The position numbers and the translations under genes were made by a program. Under the pieces are notes generated by a model that did not search any database, had not been told where the DNA came from, and saw nothing but the letters and a program-made list of their open reading frames with translations. Shown here in pieces: positions 39,843-48,224 of a stretch of DNA of 64,000 bases. The first letter of the stretch is position 1, and every line of letters starts with the position of its first letter. Source of the DNA: Rugosimonospora africana (GTDB lineage: Bacteria > Actinomycetota > Actinomycetes > Mycobacteriales > Micromonosporaceae); the NCBI RefSeq assembly GCF_016862975.1, contig NZ_BONZ01000056.1:101721-165720 (forward strand), written 5' to 3'.

Positions 39843-42137
39843 ATGGCCCAGCGGGCTGGCGGTGACGACTCGGAGTTCACCCGCCGGGCCGCCGATGGCG
39901 GTTCGGCGCCGAGCCGGCGCGAGGACGCCCGGCTGGTCCGGGGAGCGGGCTGCTTCGTCGCCGACCTGCTTCCGGAGGACTGCCTTGAGGTGGTGTTCGT
40001 CTCCAGCCCGGTGGCCCACGGCGAGATGGGTGCGGTGGACGTGGACGACGCGCGCCGGATGCCCGGGGTCGCCGCCGTGTGGTCGGCGGCCGACCTGCCC
40101 GCGGTACCTCAGACGCCGCCGATGCTCGGGATCACCGCGTCCGCCGGACGGGCGTGGCCGGCGCTGGCCGTTGACCGGGTGCGGTACGTGGGGCAGCCGG
40201 TCGCGATCGTGCTGGCCGCCGACCGGTACGTCGCCGAGGACGCGCGGGACGCGGTACGGCTGGACATCTCGCCGCTGCCCGTCCTGCTGGACCCGACCGA
40301 CGCGGCCGGCAGCGAAGTCGAACTGTTTCTCGGCATGCCCAACGTGGCGGTCGAGAAGGAGTACGGCGATCCGATCGACCCCGCGGTCTGGCGGGACGCG
40401 GCCGTGGTGGTCGAGGGCAACTACCGCCAACAGCTGCTTGCGCACACATCGATGGAGGCCAGGGCCATCCTGATCCGGCCGGAGGACGACGACGGGCTGA
40501 CCGTGTGGTGCTCGCACCAGGCACCGCACCGGCTGCGCGGCGACCTCGCCGCCGCGCTGGGGCTGCCGGAGGAGCGCATCCGCGTGGTGGTGCCGGACGT
40601 CGGCGGCGCCTTCGGCGGCAAGAGCGAAACGTACCCGGAATACCTGGCCGTCGCCGTCGCGGCCCGGCGCCTCGGCCGCACCGTGCGCTGGGTTGAGGAC
40701 CGGGCCGAGGCACTGACCGGACCGCCGCACGGGCGCGGGCAGAACCAACGCACCCGGATGGCGGCCGACGCCGACGGCAGGATCCTCGCGTACGAGCTGA
40801 CCATCGACGCGGACGTCGGCGGGTACCCGCACCTCGGCGCGTTCGTACCGCTCAACACGTCGGTGATGGCGGCCGGCGCGTACCAGATTCCGCGGGTACA
40901 CGTGCAGACCCGGTGCGTGGTGACCAACACGGCGCCGACCAGCCCGTACCGCGGTGCCGGCCGGCCGGAGGCGGCCACGGCCATCGAGCGCACGGTCGAC
41001 ACGCTGGCCCGCCGTCTCGGGATGGATCCGGCGAAGCTGCGGCAGCGCAACTTCATCCGGCCCGACGCGCTCCCGTACCGCACACCCACCGGGTTCCAGT
41101 ACGACAGCGGCGACTATCCGGCCGCGCTCGCCCTGGCGATGCGTACCGTCGACTACGACGGATGGCGTGCCCAGCAGGCACAGCGGCGCCGCACCGGCAC
41201 CGGGGCGCCGCTGGGCATTGGCATCTGCAGCTACCTCGAACGGTCCGGGAACGCCTGGGAGTTCGGCTCGGTGGAGGCGTGCCCGGACGGCACGTACCTG
41301 GCGCTGTCCGGATGCTGCTCGACCGGGCAGGGTCACGAGACGTCGTTCCCTCAGGTGGTCGCCTCCGTCCTCGGCGTCGAGCCGGAGCTGATTCGGCTGG
41401 TGGAAGCCGACACCGCGATCGTGCCTCGGGGCATCGGTTCGTACTCCAGCCGGTCGATGCAGACCGGTGGCGCCGCCCTGCATCGGGCTGCCGGCGCCCT
41501 CATGGAACAGGCACGCGGCCGGGCGGCGGAGAGTTGGGCGGTGCCGATCGAGGAGGTCACGTACCGGGCCGGGACGGTGAGCGCGGGCCAGCGCAGGGTG
41601 TCGCTCGCCGACCTCGCGGCCGCGACCGGGCCGCTGCGCGCCGACGAGGTCTTCGAGCCCCCGCAGGCGGCGCCCTACGGCACGTACATCGCGGTGGTGG
41701 AGGTGGAGCCGGAACTGGGTACGGTCTCGGTGCTCCGGCTGGTGGCCGTCGACGACTACGGTGTCGTGATCAACCACGTGATCGTGCGCGGGCAGTCGTA
41801 CGGGTCGATCGCGCAGGGGCTGGGCCAGGCGCTGTACGAACAGGTCCGGTACGACCCGGACGGCGTACCGGAGACCCGGAGCCTGCTCGATTACCTGATC
41901 CCGACGCTGTCGGAGGTCCCGCCGGTGACCCTCCGGGAGATGTGCACGCCGAACCCGAATACGGCGCTGGGCGCCAAGGGTGCCGGCGAGGCCGGTTGCA
42001 TCGGCGCGCCCGCGGCGGTCATTAACGCCGTCGTCGACGCGCTGGACCTCGACGATCCGAGCGCGATCCAGATGCCGTTGACTCCCTTCGCCTGCTGGCA
42101 GGCGCGGCAGCCGGCGCTGGCGGGAGCGGGCCGGTGA
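39843..42137 (+). CDS. Molybdenum hydroxylase large subunit, form II CoxL-like
   Basis: A 764-residue protein from ATG 39843 with GGAGG upstream. It opens with a short polar region, then RREDARLVRGAGCFVADLLP. Active-site segments include VVVPDVGGAFGGKSETYPEY and the loop SPYRGAGRPEAATAIERTVD. The AYRGAGR-like loop is that of form II (CO-dehydrogenase-like) enzymes; true form I CO dehydrogenases have AYRCSFR, so CO oxidation is not supported. The C-terminal GAKGAGEAGCIGAPAAVINA carries the conserved Glu. It is the first gene of a large-medium-small operon overlapping the next gene by 4 bases. The substrate is unknown. Confidence 0.93.
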   Translation: MAQRAGGDDSEFTRRAADGGSAPSRREDARLVRGAGCFVADLLPEDCLEVVFVSSPVAHGEMGAVDVDDARRMPGVAAVWSAADLPAVPQTPPMLGITASAGRAWPALAVDRVRYVGQPVAIVLAADRYVAEDARDAVRLDISPLPVLLDPTDAAGSEVELFLGMPNVAVEKEYGDPIDPAVWRDAAVVVEGNYRQQLLAHTSMEARAILIRPEDDDGLTVWCSHQAPHRLRGDLAAALGLPEERIRVVVPDVGGAFGGKSETYPEYLAVAVAARRLGRTVRWVEDRAEALTGPPHGRGQNQRTRMAADADGRILAYELTIDADVGGYPHLGAFVPLNTSVMAAGAYQIPRVHVQTRCVVTNTAPTSPYRGAGRPEAATAIERTVDTLARRLGMDPAKLRQRNFIRPDALPYRTPTGFQYDSGDYPAALALAMRTVDYDGWRAQQAQRRRTGTGAPLGIGICSYLERSGNAWEFGSVEACPDGTYLALSGCCSTGQGHETSFPQVVASVLGVEPELIRLVEADTAIVPRGIGSYSSRSMQTGGAALHRAAGALMEQARGRAAESWAVPIEEVTYRAGTVSAGQRRVSLADLAAATGPLRADEVFEPPQAAPYGTYIAVVEVEPELGTVSVLRLVAVDDYGVVINHVIVRGQSYGSIAQGLGQALYEQVRYDPDGVPETRSLLDYLIPTLSEVPPVTLREMCTPNPNTALGAKGAGEAGCIGAPAAVINAVVDALDLDDPSAIQMPLTPFACWQARQPALAGAGR

Positions 42138-43012
42138 AGCCCACGGCGTTCGAGTATTTCGCGCCCCGTACCGTGGAAGAGGTGGTCGCGGCCCTGGCCG
42201 GCGGCGACACCCGGGTGCTCGCCGGCGGGCAGAGCCTGGTGTTGGAGATGAACTACCGCACCGTGCGACCGGCCCGGCTGGTCGACATCAACCGGGTCGC
42301 CGAGTTCACCGGACTCGACGCGGGCGACGGGGTGCTGCGCGTGCGGCCGCTGGTGCGCCATCGCGCCTTCGAACGGGACATCTCCGCCGGGCCCCTCGGG
42401 CGCCTGCTGTCCAGCGTGGTGCACAACATCGCCCATCCGCCGATCCGCGCACGGGGCACCATGCTCGGCAGCCTCGCGTACGCGCACCCGGCCGCCGAGT
42501 GGCCGGCGGTCGCGACCGCGCTGGACGCCCAGCTCGACCTCACCGGGCCGGACGGAACCCGTACCGTGGCCGCGGAAGCCTTCTTCGCCGGGCCGTTCGA
42601 CACCGTCCGCCGCCCGGAGGAGTTGCTGAGCGAGGCCCGGCTGCCGCTGCTTCCGGACCGTGCCGGCGTCGGCTTTGTCGAGCACCGGCGTACGCACGCG
42701 AGCTTCGCGCAACTCGCCGCCATCGCAGCGCTCACCGTTCGCGACGGAGTCATCGACTGGGTACGGCTGGGGTTGGTCAACGCGGCCGAGCGACCGGTGC
42801 GTGCGCACGCAGCCGAGCGGGCACTGCTCGGGCAGCCGGCCGACGCCGGAACCCTGACCGGTGCGGCGCGGGTCGCCGGCGAACAGGACGCGGACCCCCG
42901 GGAACAACCGCACGCCAGCGCCGGCTATCAGCGCCACGCGGTCGGGGTACTGGTTCGCCGCGCTCTGGAGGCGGCGGTGCGCGATGCCGGCGCAGTCGGG
43001 GACGGGAGGTGA
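42134..43012 (+). CDS. FAD-binding medium subunit, CoxM-like
   Basis: A 292-residue protein. The GTG at 42134 overlaps the previous stop (GTGA). It opens MKPTAFEYFAPRTVEEVVAA. FAD motifs are RVLAGGQSLVLEMNYRTVRP (the AGGQS loop) and IRARGTMLGSLAYAHPAAEW (the TxGG/GS-like loop; here TMLGS where many have TIGGS). Unlike the PaoB subunit at 29887 it has no Cys-rich insertion. It passes electrons from the 2Fe-2S clusters to an acceptor. It is followed by the small subunit after a 3-bp gap. Confidence 0.92.
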   Translation: MKPTAFEYFAPRTVEEVVAALAGGDTRVLAGGQSLVLEMNYRTVRPARLVDINRVAEFTGLDAGDGVLRVRPLVRHRAFERDISAGPLGRLLSSVVHNIAHPPIRARGTMLGSLAYAHPAAEWPAVATALDAQLDLTGPDGTRTVAAEAFFAGPFDTVRRPEELLSEARLPLLPDRAGVGFVEHRRTHASFAQLAAIAALTVRDGVIDWVRLGLVNAAERPVRAHAAERALLGQPADAGTLTGAARVAGEQDADPREQPHASAGYQRHAVGVLVRRALEAAVRDAGAVGDGR

Positions 43013-43015
43013 GCC

Positions 43016-43498
43016 GTGCGTGTCACGCTGACCGTCAACGGCGAACGTCGCGAGCTGGAGGTGGAGGCCCGGCGAACGCTGGCCGACGCGCTGCGCGAGA
43101 ACTGCCGGCTGACGGGTACGCACCTGGCCTGTGAGCATGGTGTCTGCGGTGCCTGCACGGTACTGGTGGATGGCGAGGCGGTGCGTTCCTGCCTGATGTT
43201 CGCCGTGCAGTGCGACGGTCGCGAGGTGCGTACCGTCGAGGGGCTGGCCGGCGCCGACGGTACACCGCACCCGTTGCAGGAGGCGTTCTCCGCCGAGCAC
43301 GCGCTGCAGTGCGGGTTCTGCACCCCCGGGTTCCTGATGCTGGCGGCTGGCGCGCTGCAGGAGGATCCGTCGATCGCCGATGACCCGGACCGGCTGCGGG
43401 AACTGCTCACCTCGAACCTGTGCCGGTGCACCGGGTACGAGTCCATCCGCCGGGCGGTCACGCGCGCCGCCGGCGAGCTGGCGGGTGGCGCTTCCTGA
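43016..43498 (+). CDS. 2Fe-2S small subunit, CoxS-like
   Basis: A 160-residue protein from GTG 43016 with GGGAGG upstream. Cluster ligands are in CEHGVCGACTVLVDGEAVRS followed by C, then LQCGFCTPGFLMLAAGALQE and LTSNLCRCTGYESIRRAV. All eight cysteines are present. It is the last gene of the operon. The order large-medium-small differs from the S-L-M order of typical form II and the M-S-L order of form I clusters. Downstream lies the DoxX remnant, which could once have been the fourth gene. Confidence 0.94.
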   Translation: MRVTLTVNGERRELEVEARRTLADALRENCRLTGTHLACEHGVCGACTVLVDGEAVRSCLMFAVQCDGREVRTVEGLAGADGTPHPLQEAFSAEHALQCGFCTPGFLMLAAGALQEDPSIADDPDRLRELLTSNLCRCTGYESIRRAVTRAAGELAGGAS

Positions 43499-43618
43499 GT
43501 CGGCGTCGGCTCTGATCGCCGCGCTCAAGGTGGCGGGCGCGGCCGGACTGTTGCTCGGCTGGTGGGTGTGCCGTACCTCGGGCCGGCGGCGAGGCTGGTT
43601 CTGGTCCGCGTGCCGGTA
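43485..43618 (+). pseudogene. Remnant of a DoxX-like membrane protein gene
   Basis: Frame one (from GTG 43485) reads SALIAALKVAGAAGLLLGW. After a shift at about 43560, frame two continues VGVPYLGPAARLVLVRVPVE. Together they match the DoxX-family core AALKLAGAAGLLLGLWVPYLGLAA in spirit, with the remaining helices missing. The piece overlaps the end of the CoxS-like gene and is read through on the opposite strand by the C-terminus of the SMI1/KNR4 gene. The frameshift and truncation mark it as decayed. Confidence 0.55.
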
Positions 43619-44655
43619 GAAGCGACGGGCGGGCGCTGCGACCTCCACACCAGGGGCGTCGTCCGCCGCGCCGACCGGATCGCGCGCTCCTCCGCGGCGA
43701 CCAGTTCGTCGATCGCGCCGTCCGGTATGGCCAGTTCCCCGAGGTCGGTCATGAACTGGGCCCGCCAGTCTGGGCTGAGCCGTCGACTGAGCAGATGCCC
43801 ACCAGCCACCGGCGACATTGCCGCGAGGACGCCGACGATGGCTTCGGCCGCGGCATGCCTGTGCATCCACGCCATCCGCTCCGGTTCGGTGAGCAGTTGT
43901 CGGGGTTGCCCTGCCGCGGTACGGCTCGCGACCGCCGCGCCGGCCTCCGCCGCCACCGCCCGCACCCGCAGGCCCAGGGGCGAATCGTCATCCACCCGCC
44001 AGACCTCGCCCACGGCGCGCGCCTGCGGAATCCCCGGCACCGGCGCCTCAGCGGCCAGGTCGAACACCGACCCCGGCGCCGGGTGCTGCTCCCGAACGAT
44101 TTCCCAGGACAGCCTCCCGTCGAACGACACCGGCATGCACGTACCGATCGGCCGGCGGCGCTCCAGCGCATCCGCCACCTCGGCCAGCAGCGCACCCACC
44201 GAGGTCCAGGTGCCGAAGTGCGTCCCATCGCCCTTGAGATGCGTTCCGACCGCGCCGGGCGCCCCGCCGGGCCGGCAGTCGACCACCAACGCGTCGACGG
44301 CGTTCGTGTCCGCGAAAGGTATCCAGCCCGGATGCCAGTAGCTGCCCAACAGCCGCCGGTCGGTGTCGGTCTGAGCCAGCGCATCGGTCTTGATCCGCCA
44401 GTCCGGAACGATGTCCGCGACCGGCATGAGCCGGTAGTCGCCGGGAAGCCGGAAAGACGCGTCGTCGTGGGTGCACCCGTCGTGCCGCAGCAGCGACGCG
44501 ATCAAGTCATCGGAGAACGTCACGCCGATCGTTCGCTGTGACTCGGCGATCGCGGCCGGTGCGGCCGGCGGCCGTAGCGTCGCGGCGGTGCGCGGTGCGT
44601 GCGCGGCAAGCCACCGTTCGATCCGGATCCATGACTGTTCCACCTGCGTCGGCAT
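43525..44655 (-). CDS. SMI1/KNR4 family protein with an abnormal C-terminal tail
   Basis: A 376-residue protein. The SMI1/KNR4 core is visible in IAESQRTIGVTFSDDLIASL, LLRHDGCTHDDASFRLPGDY and RLLGSYWHPGWIPFADTNAV. A second conserved half follows (AEERAIRSARRTTPLV). SMI1/KNR4 proteins include many immunity proteins against contact-dependent toxins, and also regulators. The last approximately 38 residues (TGTRTRTSLAAGPRYGTPTS onward) are Arg/Thr/Pro-rich. They are coded by the antisense of a DoxX remnant, so the original stop was probably lost. No toxin gene is adjacent. Confidence 0.8.
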   Translation of the reverse strand: MPTQVEQSWIRIERWLAAHAPRTAATLRPPAAPAAIAESQRTIGVTFSDDLIASLLRHDGCTHDDASFRLPGDYRLMPVADIVPDWRIKTDALAQTDTDRRLLGSYWHPGWIPFADTNAVDALVVDCRPGGAPGAVGTHLKGDGTHFGTWTSVGALLAEVADALERRRPIGTCMPVSFDGRLSWEIVREQHPAPGSVFDLAAEAPVPGIPQARAVGEVWRVDDDSPLGLRVRAVAAEAGAAVASRTAAGQPRQLLTEPERMAWMHRHAAAEAIVGVLAAMSPVAGGHLLSRRLSPDWRAQFMTDLGELAIPDGAIDELVAAEERAIRSARRTTPLVWRSQRPPVASTGTRTRTSLAAGPRYGTPTSRATVRPRPPP

Positions 44656-44760
44656 CAGCGCCCCCCGTACCGCTCATGGACCGGCTGAGTCTACGGCTCG
44701 TATCCCGGAGGCACGAGCCGCTCGCATGACACCCACCAGCTCCAGCGGCGCGCCGACGCG

Positions 44761-45426
44761 TCAGTCGTCGCCGTCCAGGCCCTGTTCGATCGCGTACCGG
44801 ACCAACTCCACCCGGTTGTGCAGCTGCAACTTCCGAAGCGTGTTCTGTACGTGGTTCTGCACCGTGCGGTGGGAGAGCACCAGACGTTCGGCGATCTGCC
44901 GGTACGCCAGGCCTTTCGCGACCAGCCGCAGCACCTCGGTCTCCCGGTCGGTCAGTGCCGGAGCCACCGCGTCGTCGGGTGCGCGCGGCGCCTCCGCGAG
45001 CCGGCGGTACTCGCCGAGCACCAGGCCAGCGAGCCCCGGAGTGAAGACCGCGTCTCCGGCAGCGGTGCGGCCGACCGCCGCGAGGAAATCCTCCCGGCCC
45101 GCCGACTTCACCAGGTATCCCGTGGCGCCCGCCTTCACCGCGTCGAGGACATCCTGCTGATCACCGCTGGCCGAGAGCACCAGTACCCGGGGGCAGGAGG
45201 TGAGCAGCCCCCGGATCACGTCCACGCCGGGCAGGTCCGGCAGGTGCAGGTCCAGCACGATGACGTCCGGTCGGGTGGCCGCTGCGCGCCGTACCGCCTC
45301 GGCGCCGTCGCCGGCCGTGGCGACCACCTCGTACCCGGCCTCGGTCAGGTCGCGGGCTACCCCGTCCCGCCACATCGGGTGGTCGTCGACGACCATGACC
45401 CGGACCGGCGGTTGTGCCTGTGTCAC
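44761..45426 (-). CDS. NarL/LuxR-family response regulator, MacR-like
   Basis: A 221-residue protein. The receiver has MVVDDHPMWRDGVARDLTEA, the phospho-acceptor in VIVLDLHLPDLPG, Ser in LVLSASGDQQD and Lys in YLVKSAGRED. The LuxR domain has LTDRETEVLRLVAKGLAYRQ and LSHRTVQNHVQNTLRKLQL. It lies 10 bp downstream of its kinase gene in the same operon. The pairing with a DUF5931-type kinase resembles the Streptomyces MacRS system; the target genes here are unknown. Confidence 0.95.
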   Translation of the reverse strand: MTQAQPPVRVMVVDDHPMWRDGVARDLTEAGYEVVATAGDGAEAVRRAAATRPDVIVLDLHLPDLPGVDVIRGLLTSCPRVLVLSASGDQQDVLDAVKAGATGYLVKSAGREDFLAAVGRTAAGDAVFTPGLAGLVLGEYRRLAEAPRAPDDAVAPALTDRETEVLRLVAKGLAYRQIAERLVLSHRTVQNHVQNTLRKLQLHNRVELVRYAIEQGLDGDD

Positions 45427-45436
45427 GATGCGCAGC

Positions 45437-46582
45437 CTACCTACCCCGCGGAAGCCGGGAGTGCGACCGCCGGTCGCGTGGGCGTGGTACCCGCATCTCT
45501 ACCTCGACCCCGCGGGCCGGCGCCGTGACGATCGTGACCTCGCCGCCCAGGTCGCGAATGCGGCCGGAGATGGATTGGGCGATCCCCAGCCGGCCGGTGG
45601 CCGCGGCCTCGGCGATGCGTTCGGGTGCCATCCCCCGGCCGTCGTCGCGGACAGTCACCGTCACGCAGTCGCGCTCGTCCTCGACCAGCACCCATGCCGT
45701 GGCGTCCGTACCCGCGTGCGCACGCACGTTGTGCAGCGCGCTGTCCACCGCCGCGGCTATCTCGGTGGCCACCCGCGCGGGCAGCACCACCGCGGCCGCC
45801 GGAGTGACCAGGTGCACCCGGGTGCCGTCCATCGGCCGCAACAGGTGCCGCAGATCGACCAGACCGCCGGTCGTCGTCGGCGCCGTGTCCAGCCCGACGA
45901 GCGAGCGCAGGGCGGCTTCCTGCTCACCGGCCAGCCGGCTCAGCTCCATGCCCTCGTCGCCCAGCTCGGCGCCCCGCCGTTGTACCAGCCCGAGCACCTG
46001 GAGTACGCCGTCGTGGATGCCGCGGGCCAGCCGTTCCCGCTCCCGGGTCGCCGCGTCCAGTTCGACGGCCTGTTGCATGCGCCTCTCGGCGCCATGCGCC
46101 AGTGCCGAGAGGTACCCCACGCCCAGGCCGGCGAGCAGCAGCATCACGGTGCCGCTGAGCGCGTCCTGAACCGCGACTCCGCGCAGTGCCACGTCTATGG
46201 CGCCGAGCGCCAGGGCGGCGGCGATGGCCCACCGGCGGCCGCCCTTGACCGCGCACGCGATCACCGGTGCGGCGACCCACGCGGCGGTGAGCGTGGGCGC
46301 GCCGGCATGCCGGGCCGCGGTCGGCACCACCACACCCGTGGCGAGCAGGCAGAGCGCGGTGACCGCGAAGTCGGCCGCGACGAGTCGCCAGGTGCGCAGG
46401 GCCGGCGAACGGTACGCCCAGATGGTCAGCGCGGTCCACGCACCCATCACCGCGAGGACCGCGGCGGCGAGGACGACGCCGCGATAGGTGTGGTACCCGT
46501 AGATCGCGAGCGCGACGGAGTACACGAACGCGGCGACGCGAAACATGCCGATGGCGCGCCACAGCGCGTTGTCAACGCTCAC
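45437..46582 (-). CDS. Sensor histidine kinase with DUF5931-like membrane domain, MacS-like
   Basis: The GTG at 46582 gives 381 residues opening MSVDNALWRAIGMFRVAAFV, the usual entry of DUF5931 kinases. Five to six transmembrane helices run to about residue 175. The dimerisation region has ERLARGIHDGVLQVLGLVQR with the phospho-His, and the HATPase domain has VDSALHNVRAHA and VTVRDDGRGMAPERIA. The N box reads HNVRAH where most kinases have NxxKH, a family feature. It heads an operon with the response regulator and is divergent from the hemerythrin gene. Confidence 0.93.
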   Translation of the reverse strand: MSVDNALWRAIGMFRVAAFVYSVALAIYGYHTYRGVVLAAAVLAVMGAWTALTIWAYRSPALRTWRLVAADFAVTALCLLATGVVVPTAARHAGAPTLTAAWVAAPVIACAVKGGRRWAIAAALALGAIDVALRGVAVQDALSGTVMLLLAGLGVGYLSALAHGAERRMQQAVELDAATRERERLARGIHDGVLQVLGLVQRRGAELGDEGMELSRLAGEQEAALRSLVGLDTAPTTTGGLVDLRHLLRPMDGTRVHLVTPAAAVVLPARVATEIAAAVDSALHNVRAHAGTDATAWVLVEDERDCVTVTVRDDGRGMAPERIAEAAATGRLGIAQSISGRIRDLGGEVTIVTAPARGVEVEMRVPRPRDRRSHSRLPRGR

Positions 46583-46704
46583 GCCATCAGATCCTGACAC
46601 CGATGGTGGCTGGCAGGCCAGCGAGTACAGTGGGGCCAGCGTCGCGGTGTACCCGGCACGAAGGCCGCCGAGGGCATGGAGGCGCGTGGCATCACGGGAC
46701 AAAC

Positions 46705-47325
46705 GTGACCGCACCCATCGAGCCCGACAGCCGCCTCGCGGCGATGGGCATCCAGCTGATCGAGATACACCTCTGGCTTCGTGAGGAGTTGGCGAGGCTC
46801 CGCGCAAACGTGGACGCCTACCTCACCGGCGACCCGCCGGCTCCCGACGCCCCACCTGCCGGCGACCCGCCCGGTGACGGCCCGCCCGACGACGACCCGC
46901 CCGACGACGGCGAGCCCGGCCCGCCCCGGCCCGGGCTGCCCGCGCTGGCGGCGCACTGCGTGGCGTTCTGTTCGGTTCTCCGCCGCCACCACACCGGTGA
47001 GGACTCCGGAGCGTTCGCGGTGCTCGCCGACCGGTTTCCGCACCTGCGCCCAGTGCTGGGCGAATTGGAACGCGACCACCGGATCGTGGCCGACATTCTG
47101 CGGCGGATAGAAGACCTGATCGGATCGTCCGGTGCCGACCGGACCGGTGGTGCCGGCCCGGCGGACGCTCGGCGGGTACGGGCTGAACTGGACGGCCTGA
47201 CCGCCCTGCTGGAGTCGCACTTCACGTACGAGGAGAAGCGCCTCGTCGCGGCTCTCAACTCGGTGGACGGCCGGGTCGGCAGCGCCGAGGATCTGTTCGG
47301 CGTCCCGGTGCCGCCGCCGGAATGA
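46705..47325 (+). CDS. Hemerythrin-domain protein with acidic Pro-rich insertion
   Basis: A 206-residue protein from GTG 46705. Hemerythrin-like ligands are visible: H in IEIHLWLREELARL, HH and E in CSVLRRHHTGEDSGAF, H in ELERDHRIVADIL, and the last pair in ESHFTYEEKRL. Between the first and second helices lies an insertion of about 35 residues made of DPP/APP/DDG repeats (DPPGDGPPDDDPPDDGEPGP). Such HHE proteins bind di-iron and may sense or buffer oxygen, NO or iron. The gene converges on the PNK-like gene 5 bp away. Confidence 0.88.
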   Translation: MTAPIEPDSRLAAMGIQLIEIHLWLREELARLRANVDAYLTGDPPAPDAPPAGDPPGDGPPDDDPPDDGEPGPPRPGLPALAAHCVAFCSVLRRHHTGEDSGAFAVLADRFPHLRPVLGELERDHRIVADILRRIEDLIGSSGADRTGGAGPADARRVRAELDGLTALLESHFTYEEKRLVAALNSVDGRVGSAEDLFGVPVPPPE

Positions 47326-47329
47326 CGGC

Positions 47330-47791
47330 TCACTCCTCCGGCGCGGGCCGGACGTCGAACCCGCCGGTACCGTCGAACCGCACCACGTAGAGCCGGTCGA
47401 ACCCGTCCGCGTGCCGGGGGCGTCGTAGGCGCTTGAGTGTGGCGTACAGCCCCACGTCGGGTACCCGCTCCCGACCCTCCCGGGTCGCGTTGCGCTCCAG
47501 CGTCCCGGGTAGGTCGGTCGGGAACCAGTACCCGACCGTCTCCGCACCGTGCGCGCGGGCGAGTTCGATCAGCGGCTCCCACTCCTGCGGCGACGGATTG
47601 GTGTTGTCCACCACGACGCTGCGTCGCCCGCTCAGTGCCTCGTCGATCAGACGCAGTTGGCGACGCTGACGGTGGCGTGCACGGGGAAACGCGTCCTTGC
47701 TGACCACCACGTGGTCTGCCGCCAGCGTGCGCCGGCAGAACGTGGACTTTCCCGACGCCTGCAATCCGATCAGCACCACCAGTTCGATCAT
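47330..47791 (-). CDS. PNK-like P-loop kinase
   Basis: A 153-residue protein from ATG 47791. The P-loop is LIGLQASGKSTFCRR, then VVSKDAFPRARHRQRRQLRL, RRSVVVDNTNPSPQEWEPLI and TDLPGTLERNATREGRERVP. The DNTN segment and the SKD motif match the 5'-kinase fold of T4 polynucleotide kinase. Bacterial single-domain relatives are of uncertain substrate; RNA or small-molecule phosphorylation is possible. Its start codon lies close to the truncated 5' edge of the AlkD-like remnant, so that edge may be a recombination junction. Confidence 0.85.
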   Translation of the reverse strand: MIELVVLIGLQASGKSTFCRRTLAADHVVVSKDAFPRARHRQRRQLRLIDEALSGRRSVVVDNTNPSPQEWEPLIELARAHGAETVGYWFPTDLPGTLERNATREGRERVPDVGLYATLKRLRRPRHADGFDRLYVVRFDGTGGFDVRPAPEE

Positions 47792-47841
47792 CGATCTCAC
47801 TGTCACCGGGCTTCGCCGCCGCCGCAAGCGAAACCGCCGTC

Positions 47842-48180
47842 GGCTATCGGGCGAGTCTGCCGGTCATCGAGGAATGGCTCGACGCGCCCGAAGCCAACCG
47901 GCGCCGGGCGGCGAGCGAGGGGCTGCGCGTCTGGACGGCCCGCCCGTACTTCAAGGAGCATCCGGGGACCGCGGTCGCCCTGCTCGCGGCGCTCCGCGCC
48001 GATCCCAGCGAGTACGTTCGCAAGTCCGCCGGCAATGCGCTTCGCGACGTCAGCCGGCTCCATGCGGAACTGGTGGGCCGGGAACTCGACACCTGGGACC
48101 TGACGGACCGCTCGGTGGCCTTCACCCACAAGCTCGCGTCGAGGTTCGTCGGCCCGGCCGGCTCGACCGGAAAAAGTTAA
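47842..48180 (+). pseudogene. 5'-truncated AlkD-like DNA alkylation repair gene
   Basis: A frame ending at TAA 48178 reads SLPVIEEWLDAPEANRRRAA, SEGLRVWTARPYFKEHPGTA, LLAALRADPSEYVRKSAGNA and LRDVSRLHAELVGRELDTWD. This is the HEAT-repeat core of AlkD-like DNA alkylation repair proteins. Upstream the frame stays open to a TGA at 47701 but contains no ATG, GTG or TTG, and similarity stops near 47842, so the N-terminal half is missing. The remaining codons are intact, which suggests a recent deletion. The PNK-like gene occupies the missing 5' part on the other strand. Confidence 0.75.
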
Positions 48181-48224
48181 GCAGCGACTTGACTGATGCT
48201 CCCGTCGGAGCAATAGTTAGGTAC

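Noticed and set aside
39843..42137. True aerobic CO dehydrogenase large subunit
   Set aside because: The active-site loop is YRGAGR (form II), not the AYRCSFR of form I enzymes, and the cox accessory genes are not adjacent.
43525..44655. SMI1/KNR4 protein as immunity for the 893-residue secretion substrate
   Set aside because: The two genes are about 29 kb apart, on opposite strands, with many unrelated genes between. Nothing in the sequence links them.
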